Positions 7,767 through 16,634 of a DNA stretch of 29,369 nt are shown here, piece after piece (the first letter of the stretch is position 1; each line of letters opens with the position of its first letter). Below the pieces are notes generated by a model. It ran no database searches. It had not been told where the DNA came from and saw only the letters and a program-made list of their open reading frames with translations. The stretch covers positions 1 through 29,369 of the forward strand of contig JAEZUC010000098.1 in assembly GCA_023443515.1 (NCBI GenBank), written 5' to 3'. This stretch comes from Bacillota bacterium. Lineage in GTDB: Bacteria > Bacillota > Clostridia > Acetivibrionales > DSM-1351. The position numbers were made by a program, and so were the translations under genes.

Positions 7767-8867
7767 TCACTTTTTAATATCTACAGAAAGTGACATGGCA
7801 TGATGATCAGATAAGCCCTCACTATTGACGGTTTTATAAGACTCCACCATCAGGTTTTTATTGTCCTTTTTTACAAAAGCATAATCCAACCTCCAGAAAT
7901 TAAGTCCGAAATACTTAAATGTTAATGGGAGCAACTCATTTGAATACCGAACTGCATCTATATGATCTTCCATAAAATCTCCCATCACACCCATTGCTTT
8001 TGTTGAGTTAAAATCACCAGAAATAAAATAATCCTTGTCTGTATTTTTTATATCCTTTTTTAAATTTTGCAATCCTAGCTTCCGGGCTTTAAACCTTCTT
8101 TCCAGTGCTTCATAGAAATATGGTCTAAGAGGACTTACAGGTTCTACATGAAGTAGTAAATGAACATTATAGAAACGTACTAACCTGCCATTTATATCAA
8201 TATCTGTAACTGCATACTGCTCCGACTTATCCATATAGGATGCTTTGATAGGATAACGCGAAAGGATAACATACTGGGTGTCTATAGTAATATGGTAATC
8301 AGGAAATGCTTCCTTGATTGCCTTAAGATCATCAATTGGTTGATAAATATGAGGAAATCCCGGAACAGTTGTACAGATACGTATAAGTTTCCGCCTCTCA
8401 ACCTCCTCTTTTGAAGGTTCACGGAAAGTAGGCAATATGTTAAGATATTCCTGAAGGATATATATATCTGCTTTCTGTTTTTTTAAAAATTCATAAAACT
8501 GTTTTTTGTCCTTATCCTGAACCCATAAACAGGTATTCCAGTCAAAAATCTTAACCTTTGTATACTCGTTGGACTGTGCTACATGACCTTTCAGCCTGAA
8601 TAAATTGATATCAAACTGAGTAAAACCAAGGATCAAAGAAAGCACAATAATCAGTATGACGTACAATTTACGTTTCTTCCATACAATCTCACAGACCAGC
8701 AAAAAAAGTGGAATTAATACAAAGGAGAAAGTAGGAATATTAGATAAAAAGTTCCACAGGTATATTTTCCCTGTTAAAATGATATGTAAAACTGTAAAGA
8801 CAAGCCATACTACCGTTACTGCCGTGAAAATTCCTCGAAGATATTTGTTGATTTTTTTCATAATCAT
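7767..8867 (-). CDS. Membrane-anchored endonuclease/exonuclease/phosphatase (EEP) family protein
   Basis: The 366-residue protein starts with three hydrophobic helices (about residues 12-32, 40-58 and 68-84), followed by an EEP-fold catalytic domain. The metal and phosphate motifs appear in order: DWNTCLW, ILQEYL, VILSRYPI, FYNVHLLLH, ISGDFNS, FWRLDYAFV and GLSDHHAMS. All key Asn, Glu, His and Asp residues of the Mg-dependent phosphoesterase fold are present. In this fold the substrate can be DNA, inositol phosphates, sphingomyelin or lipid-linked phosphates. Because of its membrane anchor and place inside a glycoconjugate operon I favour a lipid or sugar phosphoesterase over a nuclease. The ATG at 8867 has GGGAGGG upstream; a second ATG two codons later is possible. 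Confidence 0.85.
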   Translation of the reverse strand: MIMKKINKYLRGIFTAVTVVWLVFTVLHIILTGKIYLWNFLSNIPTFSFVLIPLFLLVCEIVWKKRKLYVILIIVLSLILGFTQFDINLFRLKGHVAQSNEYTKVKIFDWNTCLWVQDKDKKQFYEFLKKQKADIYILQEYLNILPTFREPSKEEVERRKLIRICTTVPGFPHIYQPIDDLKAIKEAFPDYHITIDTQYVILSRYPIKASYMDKSEQYAVTDIDINGRLVRFYNVHLLLHVEPVSPLRPYFYEALERRFKARKLGLQNLKKDIKNTDKDYFISGDFNSTKAMGVMGDFMEDHIDAVRYSNELLPLTFKYFGLNFWRLDYAFVKKDNKNLMVESYKTVNSEGLSDHHAMSLSVDIKK

Positions 8868-8923
8868 TTGCCCTCCCTATAAACATCCATTGTCCTAAAT
8901 GGCTGTAGTTCCCCGGATAAGCA

Positions 8924-10339
8924 CTAGGCAAAATACCGTTTGATATACTTAGTACCAATTTCAACAATATTCATTTTTAACACATCGTCCAGCGCCCTTA
9001 TAAAATAGTCTATCTCTTCCTTGGTAATAATAAGCGGTGGCGAAATCAGCAGTTGATTTGAGTCATGAGGCGGTGTCTGGATAAGTATATGGTGCTTTTC
9101 ATATAACTCAGTAATAATTCCACCTGTTGTTAATTTTGCAAACAGCTCTTCCGGTATACCCGGTATTAATTTTGCCAACTTATAAGCTGTGTTTTCAAAG
9201 CGAATACATAGTAATAACCCAACTCCATTAACATATTGAATGATAGGATGCCTTTGTTGAAGCTCCTTCAACTTGCTCAAAAAATATTCCCCTTGCTTTT
9301 TAGAATTCTCTACCAACTTTTCATCTTTAATGATATGAAGCGCTTCAATTGCAGATATAATCTCTTCTCCATAGCCGTTATACGTAGAAGAGTGGAGTGT
9401 GGCTTCATTTAATTTTCCATATGCCTTTTGATAAATACGAGGTCTTGTGATATAAGCGGCAAATGTAGCTTTACCACCACCAAAGGCTTTGGAAAAGGTG
9501 CAAATATCCGGCGTAATGGAATGATGCTGAAAAGCAAACATTTCACCTGTACGCCCAAAGCCCGAGTATACTTCGTCCATTATCAATACCACATCGTACT
9601 TGTCACATATTTTCCTGACCCGTTGGAAATAGCCCTCTGGCGGAATTACTACTCCTTCCGTACGAATGGCTTCCACAATAAAGGTTCCTACTTTTGATTT
9701 GCCCAACATCCCTTTATTTTCACTGATTACTCTTTCCAATGCATCCGCATCGCCATAAGGTATTTTTATACATCCCGGCAAAAGCTTAAAGTGCTTGTTC
9801 TGATGGCTCTCAGAACCGGAAACTGATAATGTTGCATGGGTTTTTCCATGAAAGGAAATGTCGGTATATACAATGAGATCCCTGTTATTTCCTGCATACT
9901 TCTCAGCCATTTTCATTGCACCTTCATTAGCTTCGGCTCCACTGTTGGTAAAAAACACAACTTCCAGGTCATCGGGAAATATTTGTGCAAGATTCTTACA
10001 GAGAATTGCCTGATAAGGTGATGGGTGGAATTTCCAGAACTCTAATTGCTCTTCATTTGCCCATTCCTTCCTGGCATTTAATACTCTGGGATGATTGTGA
10101 CCAACGTTCATTACACCCAGATGCCCCGACATATCTAGGATTTCTGTACCATCCTTTAAGTATAATTTAGTTCCTTTGGCCCGCACTGGTATTGTCCCGG
10201 CAAAACCAAGCATTGAAAGCATGGTTCCCAAATTAGGGTTAATATGCTTTTTGAATAAATCCAATGTTTCTTTCGGAGTTAGCTTCTTAGCATCATCTAT
10301 GGTCCATAATTTTTGTTCTACGTTTTTCATTGTAGACAT
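8924..10339 (-). CDS. Class III (PLP-dependent) aminotransferase
   Basis: The 471-residue enzyme belongs to the class III aminotransferases (ornithine, GABA, glutamate-semialdehyde and omega-amino acid type). Motifs: LYLKDGTEILDMSGHLGVMN, the PLP-phosphate segment NSGAEANEGAMKMA (132-145), FHGKTHATLS (163-172), the PLP ring aspartate D255 in LIMDEVYSGFGRTG, and the Schiff-base lysine K284 in TFSKAFGGGK. It uses an amino donor such as glutamate to aminate an aldehyde or ketone. In this operon, beside a sugar epimerase and a nucleotidyltransferase, the product could be an amino group on the glycan or its linker, but most sugar aminotransferases belong to another fold family (DegT/DnrJ), so the substrate is open. 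The ATG at 10339 has GAGGGAGGG about six bases upstream. Confidence 0.9.
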   Translation of the reverse strand: MSTMKNVEQKLWTIDDAKKLTPKETLDLFKKHINPNLGTMLSMLGFAGTIPVRAKGTKLYLKDGTEILDMSGHLGVMNVGHNHPRVLNARKEWANEEQLEFWKFHPSPYQAILCKNLAQIFPDDLEVVFFTNSGAEANEGAMKMAEKYAGNNRDLIVYTDISFHGKTHATLSVSGSESHQNKHFKLLPGCIKIPYGDADALERVISENKGMLGKSKVGTFIVEAIRTEGVVIPPEGYFQRVRKICDKYDVVLIMDEVYSGFGRTGEMFAFQHHSITPDICTFSKAFGGGKATFAAYITRPRIYQKAYGKLNEATLHSSTYNGYGEEIISAIEALHIIKDEKLVENSKKQGEYFLSKLKELQQRHPIIQYVNGVGLLLCIRFENTAYKLAKLIPGIPEELFAKLTTGGIITELYEKHHILIQTPPHDSNQLLISPPLIITKEEIDYFIRALDDVLKMNIVEIGTKYIKRYFA

Positions 10340-10381
10340 ATGTTACCCTCCCTCTTATAAACATCATTTATAGTTTTTATT

Positions 10382-11431
10382 TTAGAAAAAGATTTTTGCA
10401 TACTTAAGAATACCCTGATTCCAGACAGCATTATTGCTGGCTCCTGCTTTGGTATCACTTTTCCTTTTGTTCTCCAAATACCAGTAATAATTTCTGACTA
10501 ACGCATCCTGATTCGAATGTCTGGGTTTGTACCCCAGTTTCCTTTCTGCTTTATCAATGGATACATAGTAATTCCTGTTTAACTTCATATAAAGCCTTTT
10601 ATAAAATGGAGAAAGCTTTAATTTTTCCAGCAGGCTTAATAGAATCAACATAGGCACAGCAGGAAAAGAAATTATTCTCTTTTTGTATCCCGCAGCATCC
10701 AATACCGCCTGGTAATCGGCCTTAATAGTAGAGAATTCTTTAGCCCCTATATTGAATAAACCATTAGCCATCTCACTATCAACCGACATTGCCAGATAAA
10801 TTGCCTGACAAAGATCTTCTACGTCCAGCAGCTGATATTTATTATTTCCCGAACCAAGCATTGGAAAATTCCTTCCTTCACTTGCCCATTCATACAGAAT
10901 TCCGAATGTTCCCAGTCTTTGGGGTCCTATAAAGGATCTTGGACGCAATATGCTGATACATTTGCCTTTGCTGCGCCATTCCTGACATATTCTTTCAGCC
11001 TCAATCTTCCCCTTGTTATATGCATCATATGGTTTTACTTCATCATTTTCATAGATAGGAGCTTTTTCCGGAACCCCGTATACCGATGTGGAAGAAATAT
11101 AAACAAATCTTTCTACTTGGCCTATGTTAAAAGAACACTTAAGTAAGTTCGTAGTTCCGTTAATGATAATGTCATATATCTCTTCATCTTTATAGGATGG
11201 TGACGCAGCAGCGCAGTGAACTACAATATCGATATCTTTAATGATTTTTTCAACATCCCGGATTTCGCGGATATCTCCCTTATAAGCTTTAAATTTTGCT
11301 TGTGTTTCTTTATCATGTACAATATCGAAAAGTATTAATTCATATTCCTTTTCATAATTTTCATAAAGATATTTAACTAAATTTTTTCCTAACACTCCAC
11401 TGCTACCGGTTATTAATACTTTTTTCTTCAA
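10382..11431 (-). CDS. NAD-dependent epimerase/dehydratase (extended SDR)
   Basis: I start this gene at TTG 11431: the purine-rich site AGAGGGGGTG lies just upstream, the peptide then opens directly with the Rossmann strand KKVLITGSSGVLGKNLV, and the gap to the upstream flippase gene is only four bases. The longer frame to 11509 would overlap the flippase and adds 26 atypical residues. The 349-residue protein has the NAD motif GxxGxxG, a VVHCAAASP strand, the catalytic SSTSVYG serine/threonine and the YNKGKIEAE YxxxK pair. The C-terminal half resembles UDP-sugar 4-epimerases and dehydratases. It probably modifies a nucleotide-linked or lipid-linked sugar for the operon product. Confidence 0.9.
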   Translation of the reverse strand: MKKKVLITGSSGVLGKNLVKYLYENYEKEYELILFDIVHDKETQAKFKAYKGDIREIRDVEKIIKDIDIVVHCAAASPSYKDEEIYDIIINGTTNLLKCSFNIGQVERFVYISSTSVYGVPEKAPIYENDEVKPYDAYNKGKIEAERICQEWRSKGKCISILRPRSFIGPQRLGTFGILYEWASEGRNFPMLGSGNNKYQLLDVEDLCQAIYLAMSVDSEMANGLFNIGAKEFSTIKADYQAVLDAAGYKKRIISFPAVPMLILLSLLEKLKLSPFYKRLYMKLNRNYYVSIDKAERKLGYKPRHSNQDALVRNYYWYLENKRKSDTKAGASNNAVWNQGILKYAKIFF

Positions 11432-11435
11432 AATT

Positions 11436-12773
11436 TCACCCCCTCTCTTGTTTTTTGCCCTGTTGTATAATTTCACTCCCAACGCTTTGTGTTTCAAGTA
11501 CTGCACCATGCTTTGCCTCTAAATTTAAATACTTGTACTTTATAATGAATATAAGCACGCCGATAAGCGTCACTTGTGTTACGAGCCAAGAAATCATTGC
11601 TCCGGTGATGCCAAAACTTTTTGTAAGAAGAATACAGACTGCGATCAACACGGGTAACGGTATACCCAGACCCACCATGCAAAGCACTGCCCCCTTTTTA
11701 CCCTCTACGGTAAATATGGAGTTGAACATCCAATAAATAAAATGAAGCCCGGTACCGACCGATACCAATAGTAAATACGTCCAATTAAAGGGATAGTTTT
11801 TACCATATATTACAAGCACAGCCACACACAAAGCCGCATTTGCTAAAATTGCAAGAGGAAGCAAAAAAGGTACAAGGCGTATGATTTTTTTATAAAGTTT
11901 TACCTTGTCCATTCTTACGATTGTAGGTAGAAAAACGGCCGCAAATATATCGTGAAACAATATATTGAAAAAGTTTTTAACATTTACCTGATATACGGAA
12001 TATATGCCGACATCATATCCTGAGCAAAAGTGGTTAACAATAAAAAGGTCTGCGGAAAACAGAAAGGTGGACAGCGCACAGCTCACCATATTGATGGCGC
12101 CATACTTATACATAAATTTTGATGTTTCCCAAGAAAACCTCAGCTTTTTCGTTTTATCTTTTTTCCTAGCTAGAATACTGAATATACCCTGATTTATAGC
12201 CAATCCGATGATAAAATAATAAAAATTTCTTGCTACAATACAAGAAAATACCACAATAGCAAAGTTAACCAAGGCACCTATCAATTTAATACTGCCTAAA
12301 CGAAAAAACTGTTTTTTTATTCTTAGTATTGCTTCCAAAACATTTGCCCAATTTATTGAAACTGCCAATACTACACATAAAACCCACTTGTCCGGAGAAA
12401 GATTGGCGGCTTTGTAAAACACTTTCCCAAATCCAATATATATTAAAACCATAACAACACACAGGATCATGTTACATAAAAAAGCCGAACCAATCAGCTT
12501 TTCCTCCTGCTCCTTCTCACTTCCGGGCAAATACTTTATAATAGAAGTGTTTACACCTAAAGTAATAGGAATAACAAGCAAGTAAGCTGTGTTTTGAATC
12601 ATCACAATATCTCCCATAGCAACAACGCCCAAAAATCTTGCCGCCATAGCCATGATAACTAAACTTAAAACAGCGGTTGCAAATCTGAAAACAAATACTA
12701 TTCCCAAGTTATTGAAGAAATTTGTAATATCCCGATTTTTGACAAGGCTATGTACTCTTTCTGATAAATCCAT
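11436..12773 (-). CDS. Polysaccharide flippase (Wzx-like, MOP superfamily)
   Basis: The 445-residue polytopic protein has about twelve to fourteen hydrophobic segments. It starts with the charged amphipathic helix and first segment NNLGIVFVFRFATAVLSLVI, then MAARFLGVVAMGDIVMIQ, as in MOP-superfamily polysaccharide exporters (Wzx, MurJ-related, lipid III flippases). The TLGVNTSIIKYLPGSEKEQE segment is the usual second-third helix region. It would move a lipid-linked sugar or oligosaccharide from the cytoplasmic to the outer leaflet. The ATG has AGGAG six bases upstream. It lies 70 bases after the UbiA gene and four before the epimerase. A flippase with two glycosyltransferases implies a surface glycan or glycolipid built on an inner-leaflet lipid carrier. 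Confidence 0.88.
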   Translation of the reverse strand: MDLSERVHSLVKNRDITNFFNNLGIVFVFRFATAVLSLVIMAMAARFLGVVAMGDIVMIQNTAYLLVIPITLGVNTSIIKYLPGSEKEQEEKLIGSAFLCNMILCVVMVLIYIGFGKVFYKAANLSPDKWVLCVVLAVSINWANVLEAILRIKKQFFRLGSIKLIGALVNFAIVVFSCIVARNFYYFIIGLAINQGIFSILARKKDKTKKLRFSWETSKFMYKYGAINMVSCALSTFLFSADLFIVNHFCSGYDVGIYSVYQVNVKNFFNILFHDIFAAVFLPTIVRMDKVKLYKKIIRLVPFLLPLAILANAALCVAVLVIYGKNYPFNWTYLLLVSVGTGLHFIYWMFNSIFTVEGKKGAVLCMVGLGIPLPVLIAVCILLTKSFGITGAMISWLVTQVTLIGVLIFIIKYKYLNLEAKHGAVLETQSVGSEIIQQGKKQERG

Positions 12774-12843
12774 TATTTTCTCCTATACTTCTTTTTTCTG
12801 TCCGGATCAAATGATGCCAGAGGGGATTTTAAGTTACAAGGCA

Positions 12844-13812
12844 TCAGAAAACAAAAGTACCCTGTAATACTATTGATGAAATGTAAATCAGGCACATAAG
12901 CAATAATGTCAAAATGGTGGGCTTGTCCCTCAATAACACTAATTCGGGGTTCTCTCCGTAGTTTTTACTGCTGGTTAAGTATTGATATCTCAATATTCCG
13001 TACAGTACAACCGGAATAGTCGCAATCATAAGTTTAAAGTCAGTTTCACTTATAACATAAAAAGAATATGAGATTATAGTACAGGATGTCAGCATAGGGA
13101 CTATTTCATTGATCAAATCAATAGAATAATCGCTTAGATTCTTACGATGTTTTCCGCGTTCCTGCTTTAGTGTAATAATTTCTCTTTTACGCTTGTTTAC
13201 TCCTAAGAACAGAGTAAGGAATGCAACACTCAATAACAACCAAAAAGAAAGTCCGGCATCAACAACCAGAATACCCGCAATAGTCCTCAATACAAAACCG
13301 GTTGAAATTATTATGATATCAACAAGTACAAATTCCTTTAGCTTCAATGAGTAGAACAGGTTCATAATAAAATATGCCACAACAATATACCCAAAATTTC
13401 TGTTTAACATAAAAGATAAATAGAGAGTAGACCCTGATAACAAAACTAAAAATACCAGTACATAACCTATAGTGACTTTCCCCGACGGAATAGGACGCAG
13501 CTTTTTTACAGGATGAAGCTTATCCTTCTCCTTATCCACAATATCATTTATTATGTAAACCGAACTGGAAATACAGCAAAACAAAAAAAATGCAAATATT
13601 GAATTTATTATGTTTTTAAAATTAAAAATATTAAAAGAAATAAAAATTCCTGATAATACAAAAAAGTTCTTAGGCCATTGACGTATTCTCATTAGCTGCA
13701 AAGTACTTATAAAAATATTGGATATTTTTTTTTGCTCACGTTTGTCGTTTTCTTTCTTAATGCGGTACATGCTGTCGTCCATCAATATACTTTTGTTTTC
13801 TTGAATCTTCAT
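12844..13812 (-). CDS. UbiA-family prenyltransferase resembling polyprenyl-phosphate phosphoribosyltransferase (DPPR synthase)
   Basis: This 322-residue integral membrane protein has a cytosolic N-terminal tail of about 40 residues and eight to nine helices. The first aspartate-rich motif, NDIVDKEKDKLHPVKKLRPI (89-108), matches the NDxxDxxxDxxHPxKxxRPI form known from mycobacterial decaprenyl-phosphate 5-phosphoribosyltransferase (Rv3806c type) rather than the NDxxDxxxD of quinone prenyltransferases. The preceding LMRIRQWPKNFFVLSG also fits that subgroup. It would join phosphoribosyl pyrophosphate to a polyprenyl phosphate, giving a lipid-linked phosphoribose. As the first gene of the operon it would supply the carrier-linked pentose for the downstream enzymes. 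The ATG has GGGGAG upstream. It differs clearly from the quinone-type UbiA protein at 20033. Confidence 0.82.
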   Translation of the reverse strand: MKIQENKSILMDDSMYRIKKENDKREQKKISNIFISTLQLMRIRQWPKNFFVLSGIFISFNIFNFKNIINSIFAFFLFCCISSSVYIINDIVDKEKDKLHPVKKLRPIPSGKVTIGYVLVFLVLLSGSTLYLSFMLNRNFGYIVVAYFIMNLFYSLKLKEFVLVDIIIISTGFVLRTIAGILVVDAGLSFWLLLSVAFLTLFLGVNKRKREIITLKQERGKHRKNLSDYSIDLINEIVPMLTSCTIISYSFYVISETDFKLMIATIPVVLYGILRYQYLTSSKNYGENPELVLLRDKPTILTLLLMCLIYISSIVLQGTFVF

Positions 13813-14224
13813 ATTTCTCCCCTAATTCACAGGCTTTGCTGCCTGATATCCCATACATGACACAATTTACCCGCCTATCATTAATGAGTTCCGAAATATA
13901 TGACAATTAGACGCGCTTTGGACGCGTCACATGTCGCTTAATAATAGTATCAATTGGAAATTTATATTACTATTACCCACTTATGATAGGATAATGTGGA
14001 AAATTTGTTTTTTATGTATAAATAATAGTATTTTTGTCAGTTGAAAATTAGAGAAATATAGTAGCAGTGCGATAAACTTGATTTATCCGCTCTAAATGTG
14101 TTCTATGATTAGATAAGGGCTGGGAACTAATATGTTTTATATTGAATGTTTTGATTGTTCTGTCTATCGCTACTGCTAATACATTCTCCCCGTCTCACCA
14201 GTAGGGACTAATATTTTATTTCAT
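13813..14224 (-). promoter_or_regulatory. 412-base structured leader upstream of the glycoconjugate operon
   Basis: I found no convincing gene here. Several inverted repeats could fold in the operon transcript. CAGGC-TTTGCT-GCCTG (13830-13845) lies just before the UbiA ribosome binding site. GACGCG (13910-13915) pairs with CGCGTC (13923-13928), extended by GACA/TGTC outside. AGCAGTGCGATA (14063-14074) pairs with TATCGCTACTGCT (14165-14177) with one bulged base and encloses 90 bases. The promoter was not fixed with confidence. The length and structure suggest a regulated leader, but no known riboswitch was recognised. Confidence 0.4.
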
Positions 14225-15016
14225 TTAAAAAAATATCTCATCAAGTAAAATCAGGTTTAGTTTTAAAGCTTTAATCACAGCTTCCAAACTGCAACTTACG
14301 TTTAGTTTTTTAAAAATGTTTTTTTTGTGATATCTGACCGTTGTAAAACTAATCTGCATATCAATTGCGATGGATTTATCAGTCGCCCCCTTTGCTAAAA
14401 GCCTTAAAACTGCAAGCTGCTTCTGACTTAGTTTAAAACTGCTGTCTACATGAACAGAAGCCAGATTTGACCTAGTCCTAAACTCATTAGCTATTTTATA
14501 GCCTAATAATTCTGAAATAGTAATCATTTCGTTTGTTACCTGATGCGCGGAAATAACCATGGCCAGATAACCTACTGCCTCTTTGTTTACGAATAATGGA
14601 ATGGAATATAAATGAAGATTTCTAAGAAATTCACAATAATGATAATTGGGGAGTGTATAAACCGATTTTTTTAGTATCATTGACATGGCAATAGCATTTG
14701 TCCCGCTGCTCTCTTCAGTAAATACCGTACCTTCTGCAATAGGTATGCTTTTTTTCATAAGTTTTTCATTAAATACTTTTAACAAAATTCCCTCAGTATT
14801 TACCAGAAAAATCGGGTGCTTGTTTGTAATTGAAACGTTTATATTACTTGAACAGTCGTTAAATATATATATTAGCAAACTGTTTTCTTTCTGCTTAAGC
14901 TCTAACAACTCATCCTGCACGATTAAGGCCGGTTCCGTGGCTTTAATTGATACTCCCTTATCCATACACCTCCTCCATGACATTAGTATTTCTTTCTCAG
15001 GCTGTAACTGTTTCAT
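14225..15016 (-). CDS. GAF-domain LuxR-type transcriptional regulator (AcoR-like sensor half)
   Basis: This is a 263-residue two-part regulator. The N-terminal part resembles the sensor half of AcoR-type sigma-54 activators: a MSWRRCMDKGVSI start near residue 12, then a GAF domain of about 110 residues containing SGTNAIAMSMILKKSVYTLP and NYHYCEFLRNLHLYSIPLF. Instead of the AAA+ and Fis domains it ends in a LuxR/GerE helix-turn-helix (residues 196-245; LSQKQLAVLRLLAKGATDKS and VRYHKKNIFKKLNV). I start it at ATG 15016 because GGAGG lies eight bases before it; the GTG at 15031 overlaps that site and the ATG at 15022 is too close. It is upstream of, and in the same direction as, the glycoconjugate operon, so it may control it. 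The ligand is unknown. Confidence 0.85.
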   Translation of the reverse strand: MKQLQPEKEILMSWRRCMDKGVSIKATEPALIVQDELLELKQKENSLLIYIFNDCSSNINVSITNKHPIFLVNTEGILLKVFNEKLMKKSIPIAEGTVFTEESSGTNAIAMSMILKKSVYTLPNYHYCEFLRNLHLYSIPLFVNKEAVGYLAMVISAHQVTNEMITISELLGYKIANEFRTRSNLASVHVDSSFKLSQKQLAVLRLLAKGATDKSIAIDMQISFTTVRYHKKNIFKKLNVSCSLEAVIKALKLNLILLDEIFF

Positions 15017-15187
15017 ACGCATAACCTCCACATTATTATAATTCAGCTTACATATATTAAGCTAATTTTCAATTTTAGCATTAATTTGTAATTTAAGTCA
15101 TTTATATGAAATGTATTCCATTTTATCCGACACCATTATGGGAATGTTTTAAGTTGGAGTATGTATGACAAATAATTTTTTTACATT

Positions 15188-15238
15188 AAAAAAAATGACT
15201 TAATGATCCTGAATTTAATCAGGTCATAAGTCATTTTT
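15188..15238 (-). terminator. Rho-independent terminator of the MFS gene at 15268
   Basis: On the minus strand a long stem (AAAAATGACTTA and CCTGA arms pairing with TCAGG and TAAGTCATTTTT, with a small internal loop) is followed by eight T. It lies 30 bases after the MFS stop codon. The A-rich opposite flank may also stop transcription in the other direction. Confidence 0.85.
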
Positions 15239-15267
15239 AATGATAATGTTTGAAAGTCTTCAATTAT

Positions 15268-16509
15268 TTATATCTTTACACTGGGCTTTCCCGCTTCTAC
15301 AAGAACCTTGTTCAAATATAGTGCAATTCCTATAACCACGATAAACAACCCCGTAACTCTAAGCAGCCATTCTATTCTTATATAATCGGCAAGAGGGCCA
15401 AATAAAAGCATAGCCGCAGGCATCACTGAACTGGTTATCATAGAGAGAACTCCAAATACCCTCCCCATATATTCCTCTTCAACCTTCTCCTGAAGCAATA
15501 CAGTGGACGGAATATTGAAAACAGGCATTGATATACCTATGATTCCCATGAATAGAAGGTAAATCCAAAACACCGGTACTATACCGAGGACAATGGTACA
15601 GATGCCCGTTACCATGGTGGATATTGCCATGGTATAAGCTTTGTTTTTAAAGCCTCCCCATGAGGCCATTACAATTCCGCCAAAACTCATACCAACGGAA
15701 AATACTATTTCAACTGCTGTAAGTCTCCACACATCGTTTCCAAATGTTCGGGTAACTTGAAGAGGTGTCAGGAATGATGCCGGAGCTGCTAATATTAAAA
15801 ATAATGCTACAAATATAAAAAATGTTTTTAGGTAGCTATGGTTTTTTGTATAGATAAGCCCTTCATGGAAATCCTTAAAATAGCCAACTGAGCGTTTATC
15901 CACCGCTTTTGCATGTACAGGAACATGTAAAAATAAAAGCAGAACCAAAACCCCTATTATTGCCGTAACAACGTCAATGAAAAATATAACTTTTATAGTC
16001 GTTACACTCATTAATGCACCGCTTATCATTGGTGATGCGAGCATGACCAATGACTGTATACTTCCGTTTATTCCATTCACCTTGGTAAGATTCTCCTGAG
16101 GCACAATCTGCGGTATAAAAGCCCCTACCGTAGGTGTTTGAACTGCTGTTCCCAAGGCTCTGATCGCAAGAACTACAAAGAGAAGCCACATACTGTCATA
16201 CCCGGACATAAATAAAATAGCCATTACCAGAGTAGCCAGCGCTATAAAACTGTCTGATATAATTATAAGCCGCTTCCGGTTATATCTGTCGGCCCAGACT
16301 CCTGCAAAGGGCGATAGAAAAAATGTAGGTACGAAGCCGCAGATTATTGATAATGTCATCATAATTCCGGACTGTGTATTTAAAGTTATATACCAAATAA
16401 TAGCATACTGAACCAATGACGAGCCTAGCAGTGATATGGTCTGACTGGTCAGAAACAGAATTATATTTTTCTTCCAACTATTATCCACGGGGTTATTATT
16501 GCTATTCAT
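15268..16509 (-). CDS. MFS transporter (MFS_3, macrolide/multidrug efflux type)
   Basis: The 413-residue protein has twelve predicted membrane helices. The loop 2-3 signature is SPFAGVWADRYNRKRLIIIS, and the start WKKNIILFLTSQTISLLGSS LVQYAIIWYI is typical of the MFS_3 macrolide-efflux-like branch common in Clostridia. A PQIVPQENLTKVNGINGSIQ segment in helix 4-5 also fits. It would export a drug-like or endogenous small molecule by proton antiport. The ATG at 16509 has AAGGAG eleven bases upstream, a slightly long spacing. It has its own terminator at 15188-15238 and is separated by 191 bases from the EET operon upstream, so it is probably an independent unit. Confidence 0.9.
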   Translation of the reverse strand: MNSNNNPVDNSWKKNIILFLTSQTISLLGSSLVQYAIIWYITLNTQSGIMMTLSIICGFVPTFFLSPFAGVWADRYNRKRLIIISDSFIALATLVMAILFMSGYDSMWLLFVVLAIRALGTAVQTPTVGAFIPQIVPQENLTKVNGINGSIQSLVMLASPMISGALMSVTTIKVIFFIDVVTAIIGVLVLLLFLHVPVHAKAVDKRSVGYFKDFHEGLIYTKNHSYLKTFFIFVALFLILAAPASFLTPLQVTRTFGNDVWRLTAVEIVFSVGMSFGGIVMASWGGFKNKAYTMAISTMVTGICTIVLGIVPVFWIYLLFMGIIGISMPVFNIPSTVLLQEKVEEEYMGRVFGVLSMITSSVMPAAMLLFGPLADYIRIEWLLRVTGLFIVVIGIALYLNKVLVEAGKPSVKI

Positions 16510-16634
16510 AGGAACTAGGTCTCCTTAATATAAAGTCTTTGAATAAACATTATAACATTAAATTAGATAATTAATATAAAGTTTTCTGCACTAAAACCGG
16601 TACTCCCGTATAAATTGTATCAATGATCGCATCC

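Noticed and set aside
14132..14179. 15-residue cysteine-containing mini-ORF (MFYIECFDCSVYRYC) near the LuxR gene, considered as a signal peptide
   Set aside because: Weak ribosome binding site, no export or processing genes nearby, and it overlaps an inverted repeat that explains the sequence better.
14685..15041. 118-codon plus-strand frame opposite the GAF-LuxR gene
   Set aside because: No ribosome binding site; the minus-strand protein has clear GAF and LuxR motifs.
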